The notes under the pieces were generated by a model. It worked only from the letters and a program-made list of their open reading frames with translations. It made no database searches and was not told where the DNA came from. This document shows, piece by piece, positions 8,073-15,902 of a DNA stretch of 18,337 nt. The translations under genes and the position numbers were made by a program. This stretch comes from Acidobacteriota bacterium (GTDB lineage: Bacteria; Acidobacteriota; UBA890; WLXD01). The stretch spans positions 1-18,337 of the forward strand of contig JACZXM010000009.1 of assembly GCA_022571615.1 (NCBI GenBank), in the 5' to 3' direction. The first letter of the stretch is position 1; every line of letters begins with the position of its first letter.

Positions 8073-9410
8073 TCACCCGACTCGAGACTCGGGCCGAGGG
8101 GATCCGGCGCGGCGCAGCACGACGAGGGCGTTCGTGGCAGCGAGCAGAACGGCGACGGTGAGCGAGAGCGCCGAGGCCGAGATGACGCGCGCGCTGCCCG
8201 AGTACAGCCCGAAGGCGAGACCCGGTACGCCGAGGCTCCAGCAGGCCAGCACGAGGTGCTGGAGCGGCCGGAGTGGCATGCGGTTGAGCGACGGTTGCGG
8301 CGGGTGCCCGGTGCGCACGAACGTGTCCGTCCAGGCGATCAGCGGCAACAGGCGGGAGCCGACACCGACGATGATCTGGCCGAGAAAGCCGAGCAGGCCG
8401 AACGTGCCGTAGACCCAGATGAGCTGCAGCTCGAGCGTCGAGGGCGACAGCAGCAGCAGCCCGGTGCCGATACCCGCCGTCGCCAGCAGGTAGGCGATTG
8501 CCTGGAGGGCGTGCGCGGTCCCGGGGTCGGGTCGCCGCAGGTCCTTCGGGGGCGGACGACGGTTGCGCAGCATCCAGATGACCTGCCCGACGAAGGTGGC
8601 CACACCGCCGAGGCAGAGCGCTGCGGCAGCCAGGGCGACCCCGGCCGGCAGCTCCAGCGACAGGGAGAGGAAGAGCGCTCCGGCGCCAGTCTGTAGCAAT
8701 AGGATACAAGCCCACTGCGCACCGACGGGCGGCATCGCGGCCGGTAGGATCATCGGTAGCAGGCGGCCTCCGAGCCCTACGACCATCATCAGCGCCCAGC
8801 CGATAGCGGCGAGGTGGGCGTGCGCGTAGACGCTCGTGAGCACGGCGCCCGGGAGCACGTTGAGCCCGAGCTTGCCAAGGCCGGCCAGCGAACCCCAGAT
8901 CCCGGCCGCGAGGATGTTGAAGAAGGCCAGCCCCACCGCGACCACGACCACCTGCGGGATGCGCGCGTCCCGTAGCGACGACAGCACGCGCCAGCAGACC
9001 TGCCCGATGCCCAGGAGCACCATCGCGGCGGACCAGACCATGCCGCTGTAGGCGTCGATCCAGAAGTGGCTCACCATCCCGGCGACGCCGACGAGATAGA
9101 GAACGCAGGCGACGATGTCGGGGCCGCGCGCCGGGATGGTCGTGCGCAGCGCCACCGGTCCGACGAGGTAGATCCAGCCCAGGATGGACGAGCTGATCCA
9201 ACCCAGCGTGACCAGGTGCACGAGCGCGATCGTGCGCGGATGATAGAAGAAGCCGGAGATGGTGTTGGGGGCGATGGCGAGCGTCAGCAGGGCAATGATC
9301 AGCGCGGCGTGGCCGGCGGCCAGGTAGATGGCGGGAACCAGGCGCGGCGGCAGTCGCTGCACCCGATCGGCTCGAGCTGGTTTGGCCTCCGGCGTTGGCG
9401 TCTCGCTCAC
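8073..9410 (-). CDS. Polytopic His-rich membrane protein resembling NnrS / heme-copper oxidase subunit I
   Basis: From a GTG at 9410 the product is 445 residues with about 12 TM helices. Conserved-looking histidines sit in helices: H34, H57 and H65 (FFYHPRTIALVHLVTLGW), H115, and H197/H199 (YAHAHLAAIGW). A G-x-G-x-RLLP-[ML]-I turn occurs twice (VGLGGRLLPMI near 211-221 and VGVGSRLLPLI later), suggesting repeated helix pairs. Proteins of this type are annotated as NnrS-like or cytochrome oxidase subunit I-like and are thought to bind heme or copper; NnrS relates to nitric-oxide handling. No complete oxidase active-site set is evident, so a respiratory oxidase is unlikely. The frame stays open to an ATG at 9497, but those 29 residues lack membrane or signal character; GTG gives a normal short N-tail. 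It follows the cupredoxin gene on the same strand after 354 bp, so it may be a separate transcript. Confidence 0.65.
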   Translation of the reverse strand: MSETPTPEAKPARADRVQRLPPRLVPAIYLAAGHAALIIALLTLAIAPNTISGFFYHPRTIALVHLVTLGWISSSILGWIYLVGPVALRTTIPARGPDIVACVLYLVGVAGMVSHFWIDAYSGMVWSAAMVLLGIGQVCWRVLSSLRDARIPQVVVVAVGLAFFNILAAGIWGSLAGLGKLGLNVLPGAVLTSVYAHAHLAAIGWALMMVVGLGGRLLPMILPAAMPPVGAQWACILLLQTGAGALFLSLSLELPAGVALAAAALCLGGVATFVGQVIWMLRNRRPPPKDLRRPDPGTAHALQAIAYLLATAGIGTGLLLLSPSTLELQLIWVYGTFGLLGFLGQIIVGVGSRLLPLIAWTDTFVRTGHPPQPSLNRMPLRPLQHLVLACWSLGVPGLAFGLYSGSARVISASALSLTVAVLLAATNALVVLRRAGSPRPESRVG

Positions 9411-9764
9411 GCCGCCGATTCTAGTGTCCCGCGCCGTAATCGGCTTGCCACACGCCAGACCTATCAGCGTTCTTCGGCACCCGCGGGTGTCCGGCATCGG
9501 CCTCGGCAGGCATTACCTCTGTTTGAGTATTCCTGTTTAAGAGTCTGATATCGTCATAAATTCGCAGCCGCCGAGCGGACTCCGACCCTGTGCCGCAGGG
9601 CTGGACCAGGCCCAGAGCAGCGAAGACTGCCGGCTGCTGTTGCTGCACTGGTCATCTGGGGGGTATCGCTGTTGTGGAACTCGACCGCGGTGCCCACCGG
9701 GACAACGAGGATGTGGGGACGAAAGTCGAGACCCTTCGAAGAGCTGTTTCGCACCTGTTCAGAC
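9411..9764. other. Gap between the cupredoxin and the NnrS-like gene
   Basis: About 350 bp with no intact gene. The half next to the cupredoxin contains a decayed cupredoxin fragment (listed separately). The half near 9510-9570 is clearly more AT-rich than its surroundings and is the likeliest place for a minus-strand promoter of the NnrS-like gene, but I find no convincing -35/-10 pair and no good FNR or NnrR box. A minus-strand AGAGGTA-ATG at about 9510 opens only a short frame of about 30 codons without family features. Confidence 0.4.
9662..9754 (-). pseudogene. Remnant of a second plastocyanin-like (cupredoxin) domain
   Basis: Directly after the stop of the intact cupredoxin gene, another minus-strand frame reads VRNSSSKGLDFRPHILVV followed by PVGTAVEFHNSDT. 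This is the typical first half of small cupredoxins, where a strand with PHILVVPVGTxVEFxNxD comes just before the copper-binding His (usually FHNV). It also aligns with residues about 89-116 of the intact neighbour (KAFEPGVLLVRVGQTVTFRN). After NSDT the similarity stops and neither the His nor the Cys-x2-His-x2-Met half appears in any frame. I read it as a truncated or rearranged duplicate. The resemblance is seen in the sequence; that it is a true relic rather than chance is inference, though the match is long. Confidence 0.5.
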
Positions 9765-10430
9765 CTAACGAAACTCCAGCCCCTCGGCAGGAACATGGAC
9801 CTCTTCCTGACGCCGCTTCTTGTCGTTGACACTCCACACCTCGAGCGTGTAGTCGCCGGGTGGCACCATGATCTCGAAGCTGCCATCCGATTCTGCCACG
9901 GTGGCGTAGGGCGTATCGACGACGACGATGTAGGCCTCCATTTCCGGGTGCACGTCACACAGCACGGCGTACGCACCCGCCTGTTCGAACACGTAATCGG
10001 TCGTCCAGCCCTCGATCGGCTGGGCCACGTTGAGCACGGTCTCGTCGTTGGCCAAGTCGAACAGGTGGACGTTGTGCAGCAACGACTCGCCGTTGCGGAA
10101 CGTCACCGTCTGCCCGACGCGGACCAATAACACACCGGGCTCGAACGCCTTGTTGACCTGGTTCAGGACCGCTGGTTCGGCCGGCGCCGGGGCGCTGACG
10201 TTGGCTGCCGGTACCAGCATGACGACCGACGGGAAGCCACGGCTGGCCTTGGCGACCTTGTCGGCCGCCACGACGCCATCGTCACCGCCGGGCAGCGCCC
10301 ACGCGGAGCCAACCGCCAGAGCGCCGATCGCCAGAATCAAGGTCAGCCCGAATGGTCTATGTGTCCCTTGCATCTCAACCTTGCCTTTCTTGAGCATTGC
10401 TGTCACTCGTTCCTCGTAAGAGGGCCGCAT
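9765..10430 (-). CDS. Amicyanin-like blue copper protein with a C-terminal beta domain
   Basis: The 221-residue exported protein has a signal sequence (hydrophobic 27-43, AWA-L near 45). Residues about 80-170 form a cupredoxin with a complete type-1 copper site: H119 in LLHNVHLF, then C158, H161 and M164 in CDVHPEM. The C-x2-H-x2-M spacing is that of amicyanin, the electron acceptor of methylamine dehydrogenase. Residues about 172-221 (VVDTPYATVAESDGSFEI...PPGDYTLEVW) resemble a carboxypeptidase-regulatory-like beta-sandwich, often appended to such proteins. It probably shuttles electrons in the periplasm. The frame starts at 10430 with TGATG overlap to the upstream gene stop; an internal ATG at 10373 (residue 20, MQGTHRP) has a better SD (AAGG) and places the signal peptide at the very N-terminus, so it may be the real start. 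It is the second gene after the sigma54 promoter. Confidence 0.8.
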   Translation of the reverse strand: MRPSYEERVTAMLKKGKVEMQGTHRPFGLTLILAIGALAVGSAWALPGGDDGVVAADKVAKASRGFPSVVMLVPAANVSAPAPAEPAVLNQVNKAFEPGVLLVRVGQTVTFRNGESLLHNVHLFDLANDETVLNVAQPIEGWTTDYVFEQAGAYAVLCDVHPEMEAYIVVVDTPYATVAESDGSFEIMVPPGDYTLEVWSVNDKKRRQEEVHVPAEGLEFR

Positions 10431-11968
10431 CAGAACGCGAAATCGAACGTCAACCGATAGCTGTCACCCAGCTCTAAGTCGTTGTACAGAGCCGCGTCGA
10501 AGGTGGCCTTGACGTTGGCGCGGATCAGGGCCGTCACACTGGGCACCCAGCGCTCGATGTCGCGGAACGGGTCCGGATAGTAGCCACGCTCGTAGCGCAG
10601 CGAACCGACCAGCCAGGGGTAGAGGACGTAGTCCGCCTGTGCGAACCAGACTTTGAAATCCGTCTCGGCGTCGTGCAGCAGTCGCGGGCTCATCTGCGTC
10701 TTGCCCCACATGTAGGCGCCGTACAGATTGAGCCTCCCCCACCAGATGTCGATGTCACCACCGATGCGGGTGAAGTTCTCGTCGACCAACATGCCGGCGG
10801 GATCCTCGACCATCCCGTGGTCGTCGTCGTGGTCAGGCTCCGCAGAGGCGACCCGGAACATGCCATCCATGTCATGACCCGCGCCCTCGTCGGCACCCCC
10901 GAACAGGAACGGCGCCTTGCCGTGGTACCCGAAGGCTCCGAGCCGGACCGAGTTGTCCTCCCAGTTGTTGGTCACCGCCGGGGCGCTCCCAGGATCTCCC
11001 AGCACCGACATGCCCCCGATCTTGTAGGAAGCGCGCCAGTACACGTCCTTGGCCGAGTTGTTGTCGTTGTACCCCGTGGCCCCGAAGTTCCCGGAGCCAT
11101 TGCCGTTGACGACGCCGACCGCGTACTCGAAGCCACCGCTGCCGCCGAAGCCGCTGACGGCACCGTAGAGCTCCAGGCCCTGCTGCGGGGTAGAGAGCGC
11201 GAAGCTGCCACCGTGGCCGTGGCCGCCGCCCAGTCCGGGCGGTAGCAGGCTCATGTCGTCGTGGTCACCCATCCCGTGGTCGTCATTCTCATCCTCGTCG
11301 GCATCCCCAAGACTGGACAAATAGTCGACCCAGGAGTCCAACGGGAAGGTGGCCGTGTTCATCAGGTAGTCGGTCCGGGTCAGGCGCAGGTTGCTGGAGA
11401 ACGGAACCGCCGCCGGCTCCATCTGCCCCAGCCTGACGTTGACCAACGAGGACCCGAACAGGCCGTTGAGCTGCGCGTACAGTCGGTGAACGTGGGTCGG
11501 CGCGCCGGGGGCGACGAGGTTCACGCGTCCGAACCAGGACAACGTTCCACCGAGCGTGCCGCCGGTCAGCAGCGCGACATTGCTCGGGGTTCGGAAGTCC
11601 GTCTTGATCGTGCTGTCGGGCTCGTAAACCGTCTCATTCTCGATCAGGAACGCTACCGGTGGCAGATACGGGATGTCGCTTGGCCAGATCGCGTCCGGCC
11701 ACAACCGCCTCCAGGGGTCGGCGCCGAGCTTGACGTTCTCGTCCTTGAGGTAGTCCTCGTCTCCCCCCGGCATTCGATAACCGTTGTTCCGAAACGCCTT
11801 GCCGAAGGCATTGAGCTTCGGATAGGCAACATGGCATGTCGCACAACTGGTGTTGTACTTGCGGGAAAATACCGGGATCGCCTCCGCCGGCGTGCTCACG
11901 CTGACAACCAAGAGCGCCAACCCGGTCCCGATCCCGATGCTTGAGAGGCTCCTGCGGGAACCCATCAT
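10430..11968 (-). CDS. Outer-membrane monoheme cytochrome-porin fusion (Cyc2-like architecture)
   Basis: The product is 512 residues from the ATG at 11968. A signal peptide ends at AEA (28-30). One heme c site, CATCH (42-46), sits in FSRKYNTSCATCHVAYP followed by KLNAFGKAFRNNGYRMP, resembling the short heme domain of Cyc2 iron oxidases and related porins. The rest is rich in alternating beta strands with aromatic girdles and ends in TFDFAF, a typical outer-membrane C-terminus. Two acidic/His insertions look like surface or lumen loops: residues 222-239 (DADEDENDDHGM and GDHDDM) with GGGHGHGG at 247-254, and 377-386 (EPDHDDDHGM). The role is probably to move electrons or bind metal at the outer membrane. 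The start is set by AAGGAGG at 11972-11978 and by the sigma54 promoter, which makes an upstream ATG at 12019 lie outside the transcript. First gene of the unit; its stop overlaps the cupredoxin start. Confidence 0.75.
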   Translation of the reverse strand: MMGSRRSLSSIGIGTGLALLVVSVSTPAEAIPVFSRKYNTSCATCHVAYPKLNAFGKAFRNNGYRMPGGDEDYLKDENVKLGADPWRRLWPDAIWPSDIPYLPPVAFLIENETVYEPDSTIKTDFRTPSNVALLTGGTLGGTLSWFGRVNLVAPGAPTHVHRLYAQLNGLFGSSLVNVRLGQMEPAAVPFSSNLRLTRTDYLMNTATFPLDSWVDYLSSLGDADEDENDDHGMGDHDDMSLLPPGLGGGHGHGGSFALSTPQQGLELYGAVSGFGGSGGFEYAVGVVNGNGSGNFGATGYNDNNSAKDVYWRASYKIGGMSVLGDPGSAPAVTNNWEDNSVRLGAFGYHGKAPFLFGGADEGAGHDMDGMFRVASAEPDHDDDHGMVEDPAGMLVDENFTRIGGDIDIWWGRLNLYGAYMWGKTQMSPRLLHDAETDFKVWFAQADYVLYPWLVGSLRYERGYYPDPFRDIERWVPSVTALIRANVKATFDAALYNDLELGDSYRLTFDFAF

Positions 11969-11971
11969 GCT

Positions 11972-11978
11972 CCTCCTT
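11972..11978 (-). promoter_or_regulatory. Ribosome-binding site deciding the start of the cytochrome-porin
   Basis: AAGGAGG lies on the minus strand a few bases before ATG-ATG at 11968/11965. It is one of the strongest SD sequences in the window and selects 11968 over the in-frame ATG at 12019, which has none. Confidence 0.75.
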
Positions 11979-12025
11979 GTTGCAGCCGAACGGCCGTGGG
12001 TCTCGGACTCCACGACCATGGAAGA

Positions 12026-12040
12026 GCAAGAGATGTGCCA
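12026..12040 (-). promoter_or_regulatory. Sigma54 (-24/-12) promoter of the cytochrome-porin/cupredoxin unit
   Basis: The minus strand reads TGGCACATCTCTTGC, a full match to TGGCAC-N5-TTGC with the invariant GG and GC at correct spacing. Transcription should start near 12014, giving a leader of about 45 nt before the ATG at 11968. The gene for a sigma54-dependent activator ends 210 bp upstream on the same strand, which strongly supports function. Confidence 0.8.
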
Positions 12041-12179
12041 GGCGCGCCGGATTCGGATATGAGGATCTGCGAAACTTGAATCGGCCCGTGAACAAAGGGG
12101 TTGCGGGCTCGCGGACCCACCCCCGACCGGGTGCGCGCGCCGCGATCGCCGCCGGCACCCTGTAGCGTTCCGTTCCAGG

Positions 12180-12196
12180 TGTTACGAATCGTAACA
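12180..12196. promoter_or_regulatory. Candidate enhancer site for the sigma54 activator
   Basis: TGTTACGAATCGTAACA is a perfect 8+1+8 palindrome. Its centre (12188) is about 170 bp upstream of the predicted sigma54 transcription start, within the usual range for an NtrC-family enhancer, and it lies in the spacer after the activator gene. I found no second full copy elsewhere in the window. Binding by the neighbouring regulator is inference. Confidence 0.55.
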
Positions 12197-12220
12197 GTGC
12201 GCGATCGTCGCGCCGCAACG

Positions 12221-12236
12221 CTTGCATTTCTGCAAG
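12221..12236 (-). other. Short hairpin after the response-regulator gene
   Basis: On the minus strand CTTGCA-GAAA-TGCAAG forms a perfect 6-bp stem with a GNRA-type loop, 15 bp after the regulator stop at 12251. No T-run follows, so it is at best a weak or Rho-assisted end of the kinase-regulator transcript; it could also be a second protein-binding site near the enhancer palindrome. Confidence 0.3.
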
Positions 12237-12250
12237 GGAGGCGTACGCGA

Positions 12251-13630
12251 TCAGCGCTCGATGCCGTACCGTCGCATCTTCTCGTAGAGCGTCTTACGAG
12301 CGATGCCCAGACGGCGAGCCGCCTCCGACTTGTTGTTGCCGCTCTCGCGCAGGGCCCGCCGGATCGCTGCCTCTTCCGCCCCCGCGAGCGAGGGACTGCT
12401 TCCCGCGGCGGTCATGTCCGCAGCGATCTCGGAAGCGACGCGCCGTCGTGGGCGACCCGTAAGGTGACGTCGGATGTCGTTGACCGAAATCGTGCGCTCG
12501 ACCCCCATCGCCACGCAACGCTCGGCCAGGTTCGCAAGCTCACGCACGTTCCCCGGCCAATCGTGAGCCAATATCAGATCCGCCGCGTCGGGCTCGATTC
12601 CCTCCAGCATCTCACCCTCCGACGCCGCCGTATCCAGAAAATGTCGAAACAGCGGCAGGATATCCTCGCACCGCTCGCGCAACGGCGGTAGATGGATCTG
12701 CAGCACGCTGATCCGGTAGTACAGGTCCTCGCGCAGGGCGCCGTTCTCGAGAGCCTCCCCGAGGTCACGGTTGGTGGCCGTGATGAGCCGAAAATCCACC
12801 TCGACCTCGTCGGTTGCACCGACCGGACGGACTCGCTTTTCCTGTAGTACCCGCAGCAGCTTGGCCTGGACCCCCACCGGCATCTCGGTGACCTCGTCGA
12901 GCATCAGCGTGCCGCCATCCGCCCTCCGGATCAATCCCTGCCGCGCCTCCGTGGCCCCCGTGTACGCACCTCGAAGCGCGCCGAAGAGCTCGCTCTCGAT
13001 CAGCTCGGCGGGAAGACTGGCGCAGTTCACCGGAACGAACGAGCTCTCGGCTCGGGGTCCCGCGAAGTGCACGCTTCGAGCCACGACGTCCTTGCCGGTA
13101 CCGCTCTCGCCGGTGATCAACAGGCTGGCCTTGGACCTCGAAGCGGCGATCATGCCCTCCAGAACACTTTGCATTGATTCCGCACCGGCGATGAAACTGT
13201 CGAACCGATAGCGACTCTCCATCCCCTGTTGGAGCGTATCGACCCGAGTCCGAAGCCCGCGCATGCGTGCCACTCGCTCGACCGCAAGCAACAGCTCGTC
13301 CTTGTTGAAGGGCTTGGTGACGTAGTCGGCGGCTCCCTGTTTCATCGCCTGGACGGCGTTGTCGATGGTCCCGAAGCCGGTCATCACGATGACCTCCGTA
13401 CCGGGCCACCCGCTCCGAATCGCCTCCAGCAACGCCATGCCATCCATCCCCGGCATCCGTACATCGGTCAACACGACGCAATCCTCACCCTGCTCCCGCA
13501 GCCACCCGATGGCGGCCTCGCCGTCACTTACGGAGGCGACCGAATAGCCCGCTTTGTCGAACAGGCGAACGCAGGTCGTCCGCATGACCTCATCGTCTTC
13601 GACCACCAGAATGCTTGGCTTCATCGTCAT
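12251..13630 (-). CDS. Sigma54-dependent response regulator (NtrC/ZraR/AtoC type)
   Basis: The 459-residue protein has the three-domain NtrC plan. Receiver domain, about 5-120: acidic pair D12-D13, phosphoacceptor D56 in VVLTDVRMPGMDG, T84 and K106 in VTKPFNKDE. AAA+ domain, about 145-375: Walker A GESGTGKD (174-181), sigma54-contact loop GAYTGA (221-226, a Tyr variant of GAFTGA), Walker B GGTLMLDE (239-246). C-terminal Fis-type HTH, about 412-455 (AIRRALRESGNNKSEAARRL...KTLYEKMRRYG). All catalytic residues are present, so it should be a phosphorylation-controlled activator. The start at 13630 overlaps the kinase stop (ATGA); the frame extends upstream to 13906, but that part is a shadow of the kinase gene. 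A sigma54 promoter lies just downstream, its likely target. Confidence 0.93.
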   Translation of the reverse strand: MTMKPSILVVEDDEVMRTTCVRLFDKAGYSVASVSDGEAAIGWLREQGEDCVVLTDVRMPGMDGMALLEAIRSGWPGTEVIVMTGFGTIDNAVQAMKQGAADYVTKPFNKDELLLAVERVARMRGLRTRVDTLQQGMESRYRFDSFIAGAESMQSVLEGMIAASRSKASLLITGESGTGKDVVARSVHFAGPRAESSFVPVNCASLPAELIESELFGALRGAYTGATEARQGLIRRADGGTLMLDEVTEMPVGVQAKLLRVLQEKRVRPVGATDEVEVDFRLITATNRDLGEALENGALREDLYYRISVLQIHLPPLRERCEDILPLFRHFLDTAASEGEMLEGIEPDAADLILAHDWPGNVRELANLAERCVAMGVERTISVNDIRRHLTGRPRRRVASEIAADMTAAGSSPSLAGAEEAAIRRALRESGNNKSEAARRLGIARKTLYEKMRRYGIER

Positions 13631-15690
13631 CCGTCGGTCCCGGGACCCGAAGCGCACGGCAGCTCGGCGCGCATGATCGTGCCGCGATGATCGCTGCGGC
13701 GCACGGCAAGCGTACCGCCGTGCTCGCTGACGATGTTGTAGCAGATCCACAGGCCAAGCCCGGTGCCTACGCCGGGGGCCTTGGTGGTAAAGAAGGGTTC
13801 GAAGATGCGATCCCGAATCTCGGGGTCGATCCCGCTGCCGGTGTCTCGAACCTCGAGAAACGCCCTGAACTCCTGTCGGCGCCCTGTACTGCCTCCGCTC
13901 CGCCAACGAGTGCGTTCAGAGCCGAGCTTCACTCTTACCTCACCTCCTTGGGGCATCGCGTCGGCGGCGTTGCGCGCCAGATTGAACACGACCTGTTCGA
14001 GCTCGTTGCGATTGCCACGCACGCGAACCGGAGACGGAGGCAGCTCCACGACGATCTCGACCCCACGCAGTGACAGGTCGTGCCGCAACAGCCCGGCGGC
14101 GCGCTCGGCCAGATCGCGTAGGTCCAGCATCTCCTTGTCCTGTGTCGACGGGCGCGAGAAATCGAGCAGGTTGGCCACGATCTGCCGCGTCCGCTCCGCC
14201 TGGCTGATCACCGCACGCAGACTGTCGGCGATCTCCTCGCCAGACGCCGCGCCCCCGGCGAGCACCTCGTCCAACGCCATCTCGCTACGCACCAGGATGG
14301 CTCCGAGCGGCGTCCCGAGCTCGTGCGCAATGCCCGCGGCAAGCTGTCCGACCGCGACCATTTTCTCTTGCTGAACAAGTCGTTGCTGTGACTCGCGCAG
14401 CTCCCTGGTGCGCTCCTGAACCATATCCTCCAGCCCGTGCGCGTACTGCTCGATCTCGCCTTCGCGCCGCGCGATCGACTCGGCCATGGCCGCGAACGCC
14501 CCGGCCAGTTCCTCGAGCTCGTCGTTGGTATCCACCTGGGGCGGTTTGCCGTACTCTCCGGCTGCCAGCCGCGCCGCGCCCTTCTGCAGCTCACGGATCG
14601 GCGAGGTGAACTGGTGTGCCGCCAAGAAGGCCAGGATCCCAGCCACCAGGAGCGTCAGCGCAGCCGCACCGAGCACCACCTTCTGCACCTGAACCACCGG
14701 CGCAGACAGGATCTCCTCGGGCACCGAGCTGATCACGACGTAGTCGCCCATTTGTGGCTGCCCGGCGCCGAACAGGGGCGCGTACGAGATCACCCACCCG
14801 GGAGCTTCAAGCAGGCCGCCACCGCCAGCGAGGATCCGTTCGGCAATCTTCGCCCCGAACTCTTCCTGCAGGGTGCTGCCCGACTGTGTCGCCAGCCGAG
14901 GGTTCCCGTCCGTCTTGCTTGCCGAGTCGTGAACGTAGTGCCCACCTGGCCCGACGAGCAGAACTCGCTGTCCAGTGACCGCACCGCTGCTGTCGAGCAA
15001 CTGCAGAATCGCAGCCGCGTAGACATCGGCCACCAGCAGCGCCGGGTCGGCGGCATCCCGGACGCCGAGTGAAATCACGAAGCTGAACGCGGATACCAGC
15101 CGGGGCTCGCCGGGACGCTCGTCGATCGGGGGCGGACGCAGTTCTACCGGAACGAATTTCAACCGGTCGCCGATCCCCTCCTGGAGCATGCCCCGGTAGA
15201 ACCGGTAGCCGGTCGACCGCCAACGACCCGCAGGAATCACCACCGGCCCCTGATATGTCCGGACAACGTGTGCAAGCTCGGTGCCGGTCGAATCCAGGAC
15301 GCGAAATCGATAGTAGTGGGGCTTGCTCGATAACAGATCGTGAAACAGCGAAGCCAAAGACGGGCCGGCCTCCTGGACGCCGCCGGTCGACTCGAGAACT
15401 GTCTGCAGCAACCTCGACTTGGCCAGGAAACCGAGATCCTGTCGCACACCCCGCAGCAGAATCTCGACCTGTGCCTGGAGCTGCTCGACATGCCGTCGTT
15501 GCTCCAGAATCGCCGACGTGCGCAGGGAACGCAGGTGCTGGTCGGCCGCATACCAGCCAACCAGCGCCAACGGAGCACCGGACAGGAGCAAGAAGGCGAT
15601 CGCCAGCTTGGTACGAATCCGCAGCCGACCGAACAGGCGGTTCGGATTCCAGCGCTGTCTGGCGGAGCTGTTGAGACTGCGTGTCGCCAT
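13627..15690 (-). CDS. Membrane sensor histidine kinase (dCache-HAMP-HisKA-HATPase)
   Basis: The 687-residue kinase has TM1 (about 28-48), a large periplasmic sensor region (about 50-335, double-Cache-like with [17 protein letters not shown] and a second GWVISYAPL sub-domain), TM2 (337-357), a HAMP linker (about 358-410), a coiled coil, the HisKA H-box [12 protein letters not shown] with phospho-accepting H456, and a HATPase domain with N-box N570/N574, G1 DTGSG (616-620), FEPFFTTK (630-637) and G2 GTGLGL (642-647). The sequence is close to NtrB/ZraS-type kinases that partner sigma54 activators. Its stop overlaps the start of the regulator gene, so they form a cognate pair. The ligand is unknown; Cache domains usually sense small molecules, and the neighbouring redox genes suggest a respiratory substrate or metal. 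Confidence 0.92.
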   Translation of the reverse strand: MATRSLNSSARQRWNPNRLFGRLRIRTKLAIAFLLLSGAPLALVGWYAADQHLRSLRTSAILEQRRHVEQLQAQVEILLRGVRQDLGFLAKSRLLQTVLESTGGVQEAGPSLASLFHDLLSSKPHYYRFRVLDSTGTELAHVVRTYQGPVVIPAGRWRSTGYRFYRGMLQEGIGDRLKFVPVELRPPPIDERPGEPRLVSAFSFVISLGVRDAADPALLVADVYAAAILQLLDSSGAVTGQRVLLVGPGGHYVHDSASKTDGNPRLATQSGSTLQEEFGAKIAERILAGGGGLLEAPGWVISYAPLFGAGQPQMGDYVVISSVPEEILSAPVVQVQKVVLGAAALTLLVAGILAFLAAHQFTSPIRELQKGAARLAAGEYGKPPQVDTNDELEELAGAFAAMAESIARREGEIEQYAHGLEDMVQERTRELRESQQRLVQQEKMVAVGQLAAGIAHELGTPLGAILVRSEMALDEVLAGGAASGEEIADSLRAVISQAERTRQIVANLLDFSRPSTQDKEMLDLRDLAERAAGLLRHDLSLRGVEIVVELPPSPVRVRGNRNELEQVVFNLARNAADAMPQGGEVRVKLGSERTRWRSGGSTGRRQEFRAFLEVRDTGSGIDPEIRDRIFEPFFTTKAPGVGTGLGLWICYNIVSEHGGTLAVRRSDHRGTIMRAELPCASGPGTDG

Positions 15691-15735
15691 CGTCGGCGTC
15701 CCTGAGATGCTAGCTCATCATCGCAATGGCGCTCA

Positions 15736-15761
15736 ACTATACCGCGACCCTCGTCGACGAG
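15736..15761 (-). promoter_or_regulatory. Possible kinase-operon promoter with an overlapping palindrome
   Basis: On the minus strand TATAGT (15741-15736) could be a -10 element about 45 bp before the kinase ATG. Immediately upstream lies CTCGTCGACGAG (15750-15761), a perfect 12-bp palindrome where a repressor could act. No good -35 accompanies it. The rest of the 212-bp gap between the small membrane gene and the kinase holds nothing else I can support, apart from a GC-rich inverted repeat near 15877-15889 without a T-run. Confidence 0.25.
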
Positions 15762-15902
15762 AACCGGCATCATCGATCCACTCAAACACCGAAGACACCA
15801 TGGTGCGAGACCTACCTATTACCTAGGATACGGCTCGACGAAATCCCCGAGCGACTCAAGATCGAGTACCCTGATCGGCGGCCCGCCGGTGGTCCTTTGT
15901 GG

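Noticed and set aside
8028..8696. Plus-strand frame starting with ATG overlapping the cusA stop (MSTAPPSVLGG), a possible fourth efflux gene
   Set aside because: It runs antisense through the well-supported NnrS-like gene, has low-complexity Arg/Gln/Gly composition after the first residues, and resembles no accessory efflux protein.
11969..12019. Upstream ATG at 12019 for the cytochrome-porin
   Set aside because: No SD, no benefit to the signal peptide, and it lies upstream of the transcript start predicted from the sigma54 promoter.
13631..13906. N-terminal extension of the response regulator frame
   Set aside because: It overlaps the kinase HATPase domain and is Arg/His-rich junk; the receiver domain begins properly at 13630.
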